NCBI GenBank assembly: GCA_964534325.1
Contig: CAZHOR010000001.1
Span: forward strand, 62,001-126,000
Origin: JdFR-22 sp964534325
Lineage (GTDB): Archaea; Halobacteriota; Archaeoglobi; Archaeoglobales; Archaeoglobaceae
DNA length: 64,000 nt
Direction of reading: 5' to 3'
The position numbers were made by a program, and so were the translations under genes. Positions 33,610 to 41,987 of the stretch are shown in pieces; the first letter of the stretch is position 1; every line of letters starts with the position of its first letter. Under the pieces are notes generated by a model, which was not told the origin of the DNA, searched no databases, and saw only the letters and a list, made by a program, of their open reading frames with translations.

Positions 33610-34581
33610 ATGAGCTGGTTTGATACAGAGATAGCGCCAATGCTTGCCGTTAAGGGAGAGCCTTTTGACAGCAACGAATATCTTTTTGAGCCCAAATGGG
33701 ATGGGACCAGGTGTATCGCTTTTATTGACGTAAATAACCGGATAGCGAGGCTGCAGAACAGGAGGTTCAATATTATTACCCGGCGTTATCCTGAATTGGA
33801 GCTCACCGAATTCGTTAAGGAGAACGCCATTGTTGACGGAGAGATAATAGTCCTAAAGGATAGGAAACCGTCATTCAAATTGCTGCAGAGGCGGGAGCAG
33901 GTTGACAGCAAATTCAAGATAGATATTTTGTCCAAAACATCTCCTGCCATTTATTTTGTGTTCGACGTGCTCTACACCGAGAGCAGAGGACGGGTGACAG
34001 ACCTACCCCTGACGGAGAGAAAGGAGATCCTGCAGAGTATTGCTTCCAGGACATCTCACATAATGCTTTCAGAGCACATAGAGGAAAAAGGAGAACACTT
34101 CTATAAGGTTTCGGTTGATGCCGGTCTGGAAGGTATCATAGGCAAGAAAAAGACCAGTCCCTACCAGGTAGGGAAAAGGAGCGGCTCGTGGATAAAGATG
34201 AAGAAAAGGAACACTGCTGACTGCATGATTGCGGGGTGGCTGGAAGGAGAGGGTGGGAGAGAAGAGTATTTCGCTTCATTCATCTTAGCACTGCTTGACC
34301 CCAATAATAATTACGTCCACGTAGGTAGAGTAGGCACAGGGTTCAGCGAAGAGTTCCTGAAGGATTTCACTCCCAGGCTAAAAGAGATAGAGGTCGAAAA
34401 GCCCGTAATACCCGGTCTGAAGTTGAACGTCAAGAGAGAAGTCCACTGGGTCAAACCACAGTATGTGTGTGAAGTAGAGTTTCTGGAGGTCACTTCTGAT
34501 AAAAGGCTGAGGGCTCCTGTCTTCCTCAGAATACGGGACGATAAACCGGTGGAGGAATGCACACTGGACCAAATAGAGTGA
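33610..34581 (+). CDS. ATP-dependent DNA ligase (LigD ligase-domain type)
   Basis: 323 aa. Nucleotidyltransferase motifs: I FEPKWDGTR (Lys29 is adenylated), III IVDGEIIV, IIIa YFVFDVLY, IV EGIIGKK, V SWIKMKK. An OB-fold follows (about 205-315). This is the size of the stand-alone ligase domain of LigD; no polymerase/primase or 3'-phosphoesterase domain is attached or adjacent. Overlap with ku expression (12-nt gap, AGGATATGA ribosome site) marks it as the joining enzyme. Confidence 0.93.
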   Translation: MSWFDTEIAPMLAVKGEPFDSNEYLFEPKWDGTRCIAFIDVNNRIARLQNRRFNIITRRYPELELTEFVKENAIVDGEIIVLKDRKPSFKLLQRREQVDSKFKIDILSKTSPAIYFVFDVLYTESRGRVTDLPLTERKEILQSIASRTSHIMLSEHIEEKGEHFYKVSVDAGLEGIIGKKKTSPYQVGKRSGSWIKMKKRNTADCMIAGWLEGEGGREEYFASFILALLDPNNNYVHVGRVGTGFSEEFLKDFTPRLKEIEVEKPVIPGLKLNVKREVHWVKPQYVCEVEFLEVTSDKRLRAPVFLRIRDDKPVEECTLDQIE

Positions 34582-34617
34582 ACTAAAAACGGACTTAAAT
34601 TAAAAATAAGAAAAAAA

Positions 34618-34977
34618 TTAGCTAACGTAGCTCTTCAGTTCTTCCAGGTCTTTTTCTACCTGCTTGATCTTCTTTCTTTTTTGCTCTACGAGCTCTGCGA
34701 CCCTATCTTTCAAATCGACAGCCAGCTTATAGTTCTTTAGGGGTCTTCCCTTACCCTGTCTCTTTATTTCTTTTTCTTTAATCCAGCCCCAGTCTTTGAG
34801 CTCCTTCATTATGAGACTGACTTCTGGCTGTCGCAAATTTGCTGCTCTTTCAATGTCTCTGGCCACAGCTTCACCTTTTTTAGATAAGAAAACGAGAACT
34901 TTGGCTGTATTCCTACTTAATCCTGCCTCTGAGAGTAATCCGATAATCTTTTTCTCTTTATCTGTGAACTCTTCCAT
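34618..34977 (-). CDS. Winged-helix transcriptional regulator with C-terminal coiled coil
   Basis: 119 aa. Residues about 10-85 form a winged helix of the TrmB/MarR kind (LSRNTAKVLVFLSKKGEAVA, AANLRQPEVSLIMKELKDWG for the recognition helix). The remainder (VAELVEQKRKKIKQVEKDLE) is a dimerisation coiled coil. GGAGTGAT precedes the ATG. It is convergent with the ligase and divergent from the XPB gene; its 124-nt upstream region would be shared with the XPB-Bax1 promoter, so it may regulate that unit, although this is only an inference from position. Confidence 0.8.
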   Translation of the reverse strand: MEEFTDKEKKIIGLLSEAGLSRNTAKVLVFLSKKGEAVARDIERAANLRQPEVSLIMKELKDWGWIKEKEIKRQGKGRPLKNYKLAVDLKDRVAELVEQKRKKIKQVEKDLEELKSYVS

Positions 34978-35121
34978 AAATTATCACTCCTTTTTGTTAT
35001 AATTAAAGTATAGTTAAATGTATATATAAATTTTATTGAATTTTCCATTAAAGTAGTTATTTCCGGATTTTCGCACAGAATTTCCAAAAACTTTTTTGGT
35101 TTGCTATATAAGTTCAACTCT

Positions 35122-36486
35122 GTGCATGCTAAACTTTCTTATGACAAGGGAACTCTGAAAGTGGAAGGAGATGTTCATATCCCTCATGCAAGTTTTGACC
35201 AGAGGGAGGGTTGCTACCGCAGTCTGGCAATCAAATACAGCTCCATCAAATCTTATCTCCAGCTATCAGATATCGAGCATGAAGATCACGTGCTGGACCC
35301 CATACCCACCCCTTTTTTCGATTTTCAATTCCAGCTAAGAGAATATCAAGAGCAGGCTGTGGACAGGTGGATGGAGGACAAACAGGGAGTTATTGTACTG
35401 CCAACGGGCTCGGGTAAAACCTACGTTGCTCTGGAGATCGTAAAAGAGATGAACGTCCCCACACTCATAATAGTGCCCACACTGGATCTGGTGGACCAGT
35501 GGAAGGAAGTGGTACCCTTCGATTGCGGAGAGCTGTCGGGAAGAGTAAAGGATTTGAAGGCCATAACCCTGGCCACCTATGACTCGGCATACAATCACGC
35601 TGACTCCATCGGCAACAAATTCCTCTTGCTGGTCTTTGATGAGGTCCACCATCTGCCATCCAGATCATATAAATCCATAGCAGAGATGTCTGCAGCCCCC
35701 TACCGCCTGGGTTTGACGGCAACCTACGAGAGAGAAGATGGTGAGCACAAGCTGCTTCCGGAGCTGGTAGGCGGTAAGATCTTTGAGATTAGTCCTCAAG
35801 ACCTTGCCGGCACTCATCTGGCCAACTACGTCCTCAACAGGATCTCTGTCCCTCTGGCAGAGGAAGAAGCCGAAATCTACGAGAAGAATATCAAAGTATT
35901 CAAGAACTATGTCGCTTCCCATAACCTCAAGCTGAGGAGCCCTGAAGACTTCAGGAAGGTGGTAATGAGGACCGGATTCGATGATAGGGCATACGAGGCA
36001 CTTAAAGCATGGGATGCTGCCCGAAAAATTGCATTCAACTCAAAGAACAAGATAAGGAAGCTCAAAGAGCTGCTGGAAGAGCATAAGAGGGATAAGATAA
36101 TCATTTTCACCAGACACAACGATCTGGTCTACAATATTTCCAGATTATTCCTCATTCCCGCCATCACTTACCGAACGAAGAAAGAGGAACGGAAATTGGT
36201 CCTCAACGGTTTCAGGAAGGGGACTTACAGGGCCATCGTCTCCAGTCAGGTGCTGGATGAAGGAGTGGATGTGCCGGACGCCAATGTGGGAATAATAATG
36301 AGCGGCAGTGGAAGTGCCAGAGAGTTTATACAGCGGCTGGGCAGGATATTGAGGCCCAACAAAGAAAAAGCTATTCTCTACGAGCTTATCTCTCTGGATA
36401 CTTCTGAAGTTCAAACATCGAGGAGGAGGTCACCCCGGGTGAAGAGCAATGCTTCCCAAGGAGTTTCTGGAGGTAAAGAAGTCTAA
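35122..36486 (+). CDS. xpb: XPB/Rad25-type DNA helicase
   Basis: 454 aa SF2 helicase of nucleotide-excision repair/transcription. Seen: the N-terminal damage-recognition region, LREYQEQAVDRW and Walker A LPTGSGKT, DEVHHLPS (box II), LTATYERED (motif III with the RED motif), a thumb-like insert, and motif VI FIQRLGRILRP. The GTG at 35122 gives the same N-terminal length as the Archaeoglobus homologue as I recall it; TTG at 35101 is the upstream alternative. It overlaps the next gene, bax1, by 38 bp. No ATG lies near the start. Confidence 0.9.
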   Translation: MHAKLSYDKGTLKVEGDVHIPHASFDQREGCYRSLAIKYSSIKSYLQLSDIEHEDHVLDPIPTPFFDFQFQLREYQEQAVDRWMEDKQGVIVLPTGSGKTYVALEIVKEMNVPTLIIVPTLDLVDQWKEVVPFDCGELSGRVKDLKAITLATYDSAYNHADSIGNKFLLLVFDEVHHLPSRSYKSIAEMSAAPYRLGLTATYEREDGEHKLLPELVGGKIFEISPQDLAGTHLANYVLNRISVPLAEEEAEIYEKNIKVFKNYVASHNLKLRSPEDFRKVVMRTGFDDRAYEALKAWDAARKIAFNSKNKIRKLKELLEEHKRDKIIIFTRHNDLVYNISRLFLIPAITYRTKKEERKLVLNGFRKGTYRAIVSSQVLDEGVDVPDANVGIIMSGSGSAREFIQRLGRILRPNKEKAILYELISLDTSEVQTSRRRSPRVKSNASQGVSGGKEV

Positions 36487-37900
36487 AGGCAAGATCTTCC
36501 CCAAATTCGCAGGAGAAGAGCAGGTCGAGATGGCCCGAAAAGTTATCGAGCTATTTGGGGAGAGCAAGGGCTCCAAATACAGCCAGATCAAGAACAGGTT
36601 GAAAGAGATGGAGAACGCCCGGAATTACAAAAAAGTAAGAGCCTTCGCCCGGCTCCTGGAGAGAAAATGCAACTTTGAAATTATTTCAGACCTTGACCCT
36701 CAGGAGGTTAGAAAGTTCCTGTTCGCCAGAGGTTTTGTAACCACCGGATCTCAAAGAGAAGAAATACTGGCCAAAGCAGCTGACCAATTCAACACCACCT
36801 CCAAAAAAATTGAAATGGCAATGTTCGCCGACAGAGACGAAGAGCAAGTATTGAAAGATGTTGAAGGAGTTGATCCCCACGAACTGATCAAAGAATACAA
36901 TCTCTCCCTCCTCCAGACATCCGTTTTTGATTCCCTCAAGCTCAGCTTCTGGACCTCCTCTCAGCACCAGGAGATATTCAGGAAGATAAAACGACTGGGT
37001 CTGATGTATGAGATAGTGGATAGCGAGGTGCACATCACAGGGGCAGCCTCAATAATCAAAATGACCAAAAAATACGGGACTTCTATGGCCAAATTGATAC
37101 CTTCCATCCTCAAAGCCGATGAGTGGAGGATCAGCGCTGAAATCCTTGATGATTACGCTGACAAAATATTCAGGATGGAGATAGACCACTCCCAAGATGA
37201 CCTGTTTCCCCAAGTGGACGTTCCCGTATCATATGATTCTTCTCTGGAAGAAGAGTTCTCCCTCAAAATAAAGAGCATAAAACCGGAGCTTGATATTTTC
37301 AGGGAGCCCGGAGTCTTCAGATCAGGAAAATATGCGTTCATCCCCGACTTCGTGATCAAGAAAGGCGACAAAGAGGTCTATATTGAAATAGCCGGTTTCT
37401 GGACATCCGATTACATTAAGAAGAAGATGCAGAAGATAAGGGAAGCCCAACTACCCCTCATATTGATAGCCAGAGAAGATTACGGAATCGATAAGGCTGC
37501 TGACGACGCCATCCTGTTCAGCAATAAAATACCCTATAATGAGGTCATGAAGAGGATAAATAAGGAGTTCAAGACGGACATCAACGACATTGAGCTGAAA
37601 GGAGATATTGTCGATCTTAAGAGGCTATCAGAGGAAGGCATCAGCATGCAAGATCTGGTATCACTTGCAGAATCCAAGGGTTATGTGGTTACGGGCTCCC
37701 ACGCCATCAAGAAAGACTTGCTGGAGAAAGTAAAGGTTGAGGTAGATGAGGCCAGACCTGAACACCTGTCGGACGTGAAAGATATTCTGGATAAGTATAA
37801 TGTCTCCCACGATGTTCTGGAGAAGATAGGTTACAAAATCATATGGACCGGACTGTTCGACGACGAAGCCAAATTGCTCAAAAGTGAACCTGGCCTATAA
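36449..37900 (+). CDS. bax1: Bax1 nuclease (DUF790), partner of archaeal XPB
   Basis: 483 aa. Starts MLPKEFLEVKKSKGKIFPKF as usual for DUF790. The C-terminal part has the PD-(D/E)xK-type nuclease core: FIPDFVIKK followed by EVYIEIAGFWT and KIREAQLPLILIA. Bax1 is known to bind XPB and act as a structure-specific nuclease at DNA bubbles, so the pair is the archaeal equivalent of an XPB-XPG incision unit. The 38-bp overlap with xpb indicates translational coupling. Confidence 0.92.
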   Translation: MLPKEFLEVKKSKGKIFPKFAGEEQVEMARKVIELFGESKGSKYSQIKNRLKEMENARNYKKVRAFARLLERKCNFEIISDLDPQEVRKFLFARGFVTTGSQREEILAKAADQFNTTSKKIEMAMFADRDEEQVLKDVEGVDPHELIKEYNLSLLQTSVFDSLKLSFWTSSQHQEIFRKIKRLGLMYEIVDSEVHITGAASIIKMTKKYGTSMAKLIPSILKADEWRISAEILDDYADKIFRMEIDHSQDDLFPQVDVPVSYDSSLEEEFSLKIKSIKPELDIFREPGVFRSGKYAFIPDFVIKKGDKEVYIEIAGFWTSDYIKKKMQKIREAQLPLILIAREDYGIDKAADDAILFSNKIPYNEVMKRINKEFKTDINDIELKGDIVDLKRLSEEGISMQDLVSLAESKGYVVTGSHAIKKDLLEKVKVEVDEARPEHLSDVKDILDKYNVSHDVLEKIGYKIIWTGLFDDEAKLLKSEPGL

Positions 37901-37918
37901 GCAATTCAATAATAAGAA

Positions 37919-38077
37919 TTAAATCGCCCTGATAAGTTTTATCTCCCTTATTTTATTCATATTCTCGAATTGCAGGTATCGAGGTTTCTTTTTTCTTTTT
38001 TCTTTTCTCTTCTCCCTTCCCCATTCTCTCTTTTCTCTCCCGCTTATCTTCAGTTCTTCTTTCTTGCTGGTGAGCAT
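37919..38077 (-). CDS. Candidate small very basic protein, 52 aa
   Basis: An ATG-TAA frame whose centre is a polypurine stretch encoding GREKRE, WGREKRKEKRKKKPRY and then a hydrophobic tail, NKIREIKLIRAI. About 45 percent of residues are Lys/Arg, so it might bind nucleic acid if made. A TATA-like ATTATATGG is centred 25 nt before the ATG, the right spacing for a leaderless mRNA. On the plus strand the same bases form a polypyrimidine tract (about 37985-38062). It could equally be a chance frame through low-complexity DNA. Confidence 0.35.
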   Translation of the reverse strand: MLTSKKEELKISGREKREWGREKRKEKRKKKPRYLQFENMNKIREIKLIRAI

Positions 38078-38200
38078 TCTATAAGTTGGGTTAACTCCAT
38101 ATAATGATTGAGAGTCAATCGGAAGAAATAATAATTGACCAAAGTAAACTATACTTACTATGTTGTACTTAGAACGGATGATAATTGAGTTTATGGATTT

Positions 38201-39448
38201 CTATCCTTCCTCTTCTCTCTCTTCTTTTTTTCCTCCCTTTTCCCCTCTTTCTTTCCCTTCTTCCTCTTCTTGTGGTCCTTCCTTCTCAAAGGTAATCTCC
38301 AGAATATTCTCTTCGAAACTGGCTTTTTCCTGAATCTCTTTACCTACCAGGTTTGGGGGGATGTATACTTTCTTATCGACTTTCCCGAATATGGTCCTCG
38401 CTCCAATATGAAGAACGTCTCTTTCTCTAACTATTTCAAAGTCTTCCTTTCTCAAACCCGGAAGATAGACTTTCACGGTTACCTGCTCTTCACTGGTAAT
38501 AAATTCGACAGGCTTTTCTTCTACCATTGGTAGGGAGGGGTCAGTTATACCATTATCATCGTAAAGTTGTTTTGCAAACTTCCTTAGAGCTTTAATACCC
38601 TTGATCTCCTCTTCCTGCATGGGGGCCTTAAGGACCTGCATGGGGCTGAATACTTTGTTCACTTCCTCTGCATATCTATTGTGCCGGTTCTTAAGCTTCT
38701 CCAGGAACTGGTTAGGTGTTTCACCATCATAGAGTTTATTCAGGACTATGCAATCCGTATTGAATCCATGTAAACTCAAAAAGCTGAATGTTCTCTGCGT
38801 CTCCAGCAACGATGGTTCATCAGGATTCAATACCAATCTTATAAATGTTCTCTCATTATCATAGAGAATTTCCTTGGACTGTATGGCTTTCTCCGTAATA
38901 TTGTCCAGTTGATCGTAAAGCTCATCCTCTCTCTCATCGGTGAGAGAAAGAAATCTTTTGGCCCGAGATTTTCTCCTCTCCGTTCTTATCATCCTCTGGA
39001 TCCTCCTGTTTACCAGATCCGGTAGGGCGAGCATCCTGATAGAAGCGCCAGAGGGGGGACAATCCAATACGACGTGGTCATAATCGCTCTCCATGAACTC
39101 CTGGATCTTCAACAGGCTGACGAACTCCTCCAGCCCTACCAGGGTAGAGAGATCAGAAGCAATAATGGTGGGGTCGAGTTGCAATTCCTCCAAAATATCC
39201 TTAAAATACTTGCCCAATGAGCCATAGCTCTCCAGAGATTCTTTATAAACATCTATTTGAGTGGCATAAAGATTACCTTCCACGTGATTGGTCTCCATAA
39301 GATTGACGCCAAGAACATCCGATAAGGAGTGAGCCACATCCGTGCTCGCTACCAGAGTTCTACCTTTTTCCGCCAGTTTTAAGGCAGTAGCTAAAGCACA
39401 AGTGGTCTTTCCCGTTCCACCCTTTCCTATAAACAGCATCAAAGTCAT
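38201..39448 (-). CDS. ArsA/Get3-like ATPase with C-terminal Hsp20-like domain
   Basis: 415 aa. Deviant Walker A GKGGTGKTT lies at residues 8-16, followed by STDVAHSLSDV (switch I) and DCPPSGAS (switch II), as in ArsA/Get3 ATPases. Residues about 315-385 form a small beta domain (VTVKVYLPGLRKEDFEIVRE and the strands after it) like the ArsA_HSP20 alpha-crystallin module. The last 30 residues are a Glu/Lys/Gly-rich charged tail. A TATA box TTTATAAG-type element lies 25 nt upstream of the ATG. Role: probably membrane-protein targeting or chaperone, not arsenite export, since no arsB or metal-binding cysteines are seen. Confidence 0.88.
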   Translation of the reverse strand: MTLMLFIGKGGTGKTTCALATALKLAEKGRTLVASTDVAHSLSDVLGVNLMETNHVEGNLYATQIDVYKESLESYGSLGKYFKDILEELQLDPTIIASDLSTLVGLEEFVSLLKIQEFMESDYDHVVLDCPPSGASIRMLALPDLVNRRIQRMIRTERRKSRAKRFLSLTDEREDELYDQLDNITEKAIQSKEILYDNERTFIRLVLNPDEPSLLETQRTFSFLSLHGFNTDCIVLNKLYDGETPNQFLEKLKNRHNRYAEEVNKVFSPMQVLKAPMQEEEIKGIKALRKFAKQLYDDNGITDPSLPMVEEKPVEFITSEEQVTVKVYLPGLRKEDFEIVRERDVLHIGARTIFGKVDKKVYIPPNLVGKEIQEKASFEENILEITFEKEGPQEEEEGKERGEKGGKKEEREEEG

Positions 39449-39469
39449 TAACCCAAATTCCACTTGAAG

Positions 39470-39477
39470 TTTATAAG
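39470..39477 (-). promoter_or_regulatory. TATA box of the ArsA-like gene
   Basis: On the minus strand CTTATAAA is centred 25 nt before the ATG at 39448, which supports that start over the longer upstream frame. Confidence 0.55.
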
Positions 39478-39483
39478 AGTAGT

Positions 39484-39586
39484 CCCTGACCCCTACCCTA
39501 ACCCACCACCTATAAAATAGAAAAAGTGGTGGAGAAACATCCACCACATCAAAGGTGCGGCGGGTAGGGTAGATGGGGCAGGTGGG
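39484..39586. other. Nested inverted repeat with a G-quadruplex motif on each strand
   Basis: A C-rich block (39484-39504; four C3-C4 tracts, GGGTTAGGGTAGGGG-type on the minus strand) and a G-rich block (39562-39586; GGG-TA-GGG-TAGAT-GGGG-CAGGT-GGG) both meet the G3+N1-7 quadruplex rule. CCCTACCC (39491-39498 region) and GGGTAGGG (39562-39569) are exact complements and bracket the inner hairpin at 39526-39547. It sits directly upstream of the ArsA-like promoter. Confidence 0.75.
39513..39547 (-). terminator. Hairpin with T-rich tail downstream of the phosphoesterase gene
   Basis: Minus strand: GTGGTGGA, loop TGTTTC, TCCACCAC (perfect 8-bp stem), then TTTTTCTATTTTAT. It would end transcripts coming from cdc6/hjc/phosphoesterase about 200 nt after the last stop codon. 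Confidence 0.6.
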
Positions 39587-39657
39587 CAGGTAAATTCACC
39601 TTAAAGGTCAGGTAGGTAAATCAAGTAAGCAATCAAAGAAGAAATACCTGCTGACTG

Positions 39658-39689
39658 AAGTGAAAGTAAAACCAAGTGAAAGTAAAACC
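39658..39689 (+). repeat. Two tandem copies of a 16-bp unit
   Basis: AAGTGAAAGTAAAACC twice without mismatch, followed by two spaced ACAGTAAAAC copies (about 39709-39720). This, with the hairpin region, fills the 300-nt space between the ArsA-like and phosphoesterase genes; no gene is seen there. Confidence 0.9.
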
Positions 39690-39752
39690 AATTATTTTAC
39701 AGTAAAACTTACAGTAAAACACGAATAAAGAATATCCTTCATTCACCATCCG

Positions 39753-40367
39753 TTATCTGGTAAAATTCACTGTTATATCCCCTTTCTCTTTGTCCACTTC
39801 AACTACAGCTGCTTCGCCGTTACAGGCCATCCCCACTTTTATCAGGACGGTTTCCCCCATTTTAGCTACTCCTTTATGCTCGTGGATGTGTGCACATACG
39901 GCAAAGAGTGGTTTGTGTGCCTCTATCCAATTCCTTATGGCTTTGCTGCCCACAGAGTAACCGTCTATTTTATCGAAGTAGCCGTAGGGGGGAGCGTGGA
40001 ATAATCCTATATCAGCTCCCCCGAATTGGGAGAGCTCCTCATCTATCTGGTCATCTTCCACTTCGAAGGGTGTGCCGAATGGAGTGGGATTACTTCCACC
40101 GTAACCGAAGACAGTTAGGTCCCCCAATTTAAGGGGGTTGAGGTGGACATTGACCCCCCGTTGATCAAGTATATCTATTGCACCCTTTCTCTCCATGTTC
40201 CCCGGAACAGCGAACACGGGTTCGGGTAGAGCGTCCAGTACCTCTTCTACGAACTCGTTGTCCCTGCCGTTGGTAAAATCTCCAGCAATCAATACGGCAT
40301 CGATTTCACTGTGATCCACGAATTCCGACATCCTCCCGTGAATGTCTCCCATTAACAGGAACTTCAT
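39753..40367 (-). CDS. Calcineurin-like metallophosphoesterase
   Basis: 204 aa. Metal-site motifs: GDIHGR, AGDFTNG, PGNMERKGA (Asn-Met where GNH/GNC(D/H) is usual), FHAPPYG and CAHIHEHKG. Archaeal proteins of this size are poorly characterised phosphodiesterases; the substrate is unknown. GAGGTG precedes the ATG, and only 3 nt separate it from the hjc stop, so it is co-translated with the Holliday-junction resolvase. A role in DNA or nucleotide processing is possible from this linkage. Confidence 0.85.
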   Translation of the reverse strand: MKFLLMGDIHGRMSEFVDHSEIDAVLIAGDFTNGRDNEFVEEVLDALPEPVFAVPGNMERKGAIDILDQRGVNVHLNPLKLGDLTVFGYGGSNPTPFGTPFEVEDDQIDEELSQFGGADIGLFHAPPYGYFDKIDGYSVGSKAIRNWIEAHKPLFAVCAHIHEHKGVAKMGETVLIKVGMACNGEAAVVEVDKEKGDITVNFTR

Positions 40368-40370
40368 TAT

Positions 40371-40748
40371 TTACACCTCTATAATGCTCTCAAAATTTAT
40401 TCCGGTAGAGTAAACTTCTTCATCCACCCGATAGCTTTTACATTTTTTCAGGTGGTCGATGTCAACGAATTTCCACTCCTTGCGAGGTATCTTCACGGCG
40501 ATGTAGGCGTCGGCTCCGAACAGGTTGGAGAACATCACCAGCTCTCTTACCTCATTCTCCGTGAGATAGACCGGCAGATTGTTTCGCTTTTTGACCTCCA
40601 GGGCAATGAATTTGTTACCATTGCCCGCCACAACGTCCGGAGTGGGGTACCTGGCCGCTCCGCTTCCGGCAGTACGCAGGGCAGCGTATCCCTTATCCCA
40701 GAACATGTGGATGAGGTCTCGCTCAAACTTCATTCCCTTCTTCGTCAT
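40371..40748 (-). CDS. hjc: Holliday junction resolvase Hjc
   Basis: 125 aa, the typical Hjc length. Nuclease motif: Glu9 in GMKFERDL, then TAGSGAARYPTPDVVAG with Asp38, and FIALEVKKR with Glu51 and Lys53. It resolves four-way junctions in recombination and fork repair. A strong AAGGAG site precedes the ATG. It sits between cdc6 (upstream) and the phosphoesterase (3 nt downstream). Confidence 0.95.
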   Translation of the reverse strand: MTKKGMKFERDLIHMFWDKGYAALRTAGSGAARYPTPDVVAGNGNKFIALEVKKRNNLPVYLTENEVRELVMFSNLFGADAYIAVKIPRKEWKFVDIDHLKKCKSYRVDEEVYSTGINFESIIEV

Positions 40749-40785
40749 TCAAAACTCCTTGACGGTTAGTGACTCATCGAATTAA

Positions 40786-40806
40786 TTATTTAACTTAATT
40801 AAATAA
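40786..40806. terminator. AT-only inverted repeat between cdc6 and hjc
   Basis: TTATTTAA-CTTAA-TTAAATAA, a perfect 8-bp stem immediately after the cdc6 TAG stop. It may be a transcript end, or a protein or unwinding site; its AT-only stem would be weak as an RNA hairpin. Confidence 0.45.
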
Positions 40807-41916
40807 CTAATACTCATTTAGGGCGTCCAGGACCATCTGTGGGTCGTATCTTTTGATTATTGTTCTGGTCCTCCCTCTCTTCTTCTTGTCGAAGGCAGTA
40901 TCTATCAACTTTATGCTCTCCAGCTTGTGTATCATTTCATAGAACTTGGTGTAGCCCACATTCAATTCTTCCTTCATCTCATCGAACAGCTCTCCGCTGG
41001 TGACATCCTCACCGGAATATATTCTCTCCAGCAGAGCCCTCTCGTTATCCCTGAGCGCCTGCATCATCTTCCTGAGGAATACTTTCTTCCCGCTTTCTGC
41101 CGCATTCTCCACGTCTTCCAGCTCGATCCTGGTCGAGGCTCGCCTCTCAGCCTCCAGACCTGACATCTTGAGGAGATGCAACCCCAGGCGGAGGTCAGCA
41201 CCATCATACGTTAGATCCGCTATCTTATCCAGAGCTTCAGGCTGCAACACTCCTTCATAAAAACCGTATTTGGCTCTCGAATCTAGTATATCTCTTATCT
41301 CTTCTCTACCGTAGGGGGAGAAGTATATTTCATCCGGGTGGAATACGGAGCCGGTCCTCTCATCCAGTCTTGCAGAGAGTTTGAGGTCAGTTGCGATGCC
41401 TATGACACCGATCTTGGCTCCCTCAACCTCTTCGTGTGCTCTGATAAAAGCGTATAAGGTTTCATTTATTATGTGGTCGTCGAGAAGGAAGTTGAGGTCG
41501 TCCAGAGCGATTATAAGGACTTTCTGCTCATCTACGAGGTTGTCCATTATGTTGTAGTAAACTTTGGAGAATGGGGTGCCGTAAGAGGGAAGGGCATAAC
41601 CATGAACTTTCTCAAAGACCTTGGCGAATATCTGTTGCTTGGAGGAAATTATCTGGCAGTTAATGTGTACGGGAATTATGTTCTCCACTTCCTCCTCCAT
41701 CTCCTTGAAAATGAGCTTTACGGCCGTTGTCTTCCCCGTGCCCGGAGGTCCCAGGCAGAGGGTGTTCATGGGACGGGAATTCTTTGCAGCCGGCTTCATG
41801 TTGGTGGATAACCTGTTCAACTGGGTCTCCCTGAAAAGATATTCTTCAGGAAGGTATTCCGGGTCAAGAACTTCCGGCTCCCGGAACAATGTTTCGTCCC
41901 ATCTCAGATATCTCAT
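40807..41916 (-). CDS. cdc6: Orc1/Cdc6 replication initiator
   Basis: 369 aa AAA+ protein that binds origins and loads MCM. Seen: FRETQLNRL near the N-terminus, Walker A GPPGTGKTT, Walker B LIIALDDLNFLL, sensor-1 IGVIGIATDLKL, the DERTGSVF segment, sensor-2 GADLRLGLHLL, and a C-terminal winged helix (about 295-369). GGAGATAAG precedes the ATG. An origin often lies beside such a gene, but I saw no convincing set of ORB repeats here. It ends in TAG. Confidence 0.93.
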   Translation of the reverse strand: MRYLRWDETLFREPEVLDPEYLPEEYLFRETQLNRLSTNMKPAAKNSRPMNTLCLGPPGTGKTTAVKLIFKEMEEEVENIIPVHINCQIISSKQQIFAKVFEKVHGYALPSYGTPFSKVYYNIMDNLVDEQKVLIIALDDLNFLLDDHIINETLYAFIRAHEEVEGAKIGVIGIATDLKLSARLDERTGSVFHPDEIYFSPYGREEIRDILDSRAKYGFYEGVLQPEALDKIADLTYDGADLRLGLHLLKMSGLEAERRASTRIELEDVENAAESGKKVFLRKMMQALRDNERALLERIYSGEDVTSGELFDEMKEELNVGYTKFYEMIHKLESIKLIDTAFDKKKRGRTRTIIKRYDPQMVLDALNEY

Positions 41917-41987
41917 CTTATCTCCTTACCCCCGAACTTATATCTTCTTCTCTCGCTCTAAAAATATTTGAAGTTAGCGAAATCCAG

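Noticed and set aside
38201..39448. Arsenite-export ATPase (ArsA)
   Set aside because: No arsB or arsD nearby and no metal-binding cysteines in the ATPase; the Hsp20-like domain fits the Get3/ArsA chaperone-type group better.
39658..39720. Second G4 or operator array in the phosphoesterase 3' region
   Set aside because: It is only a two-copy 16-bp duplication and A-rich; no palindrome or G-tracts.
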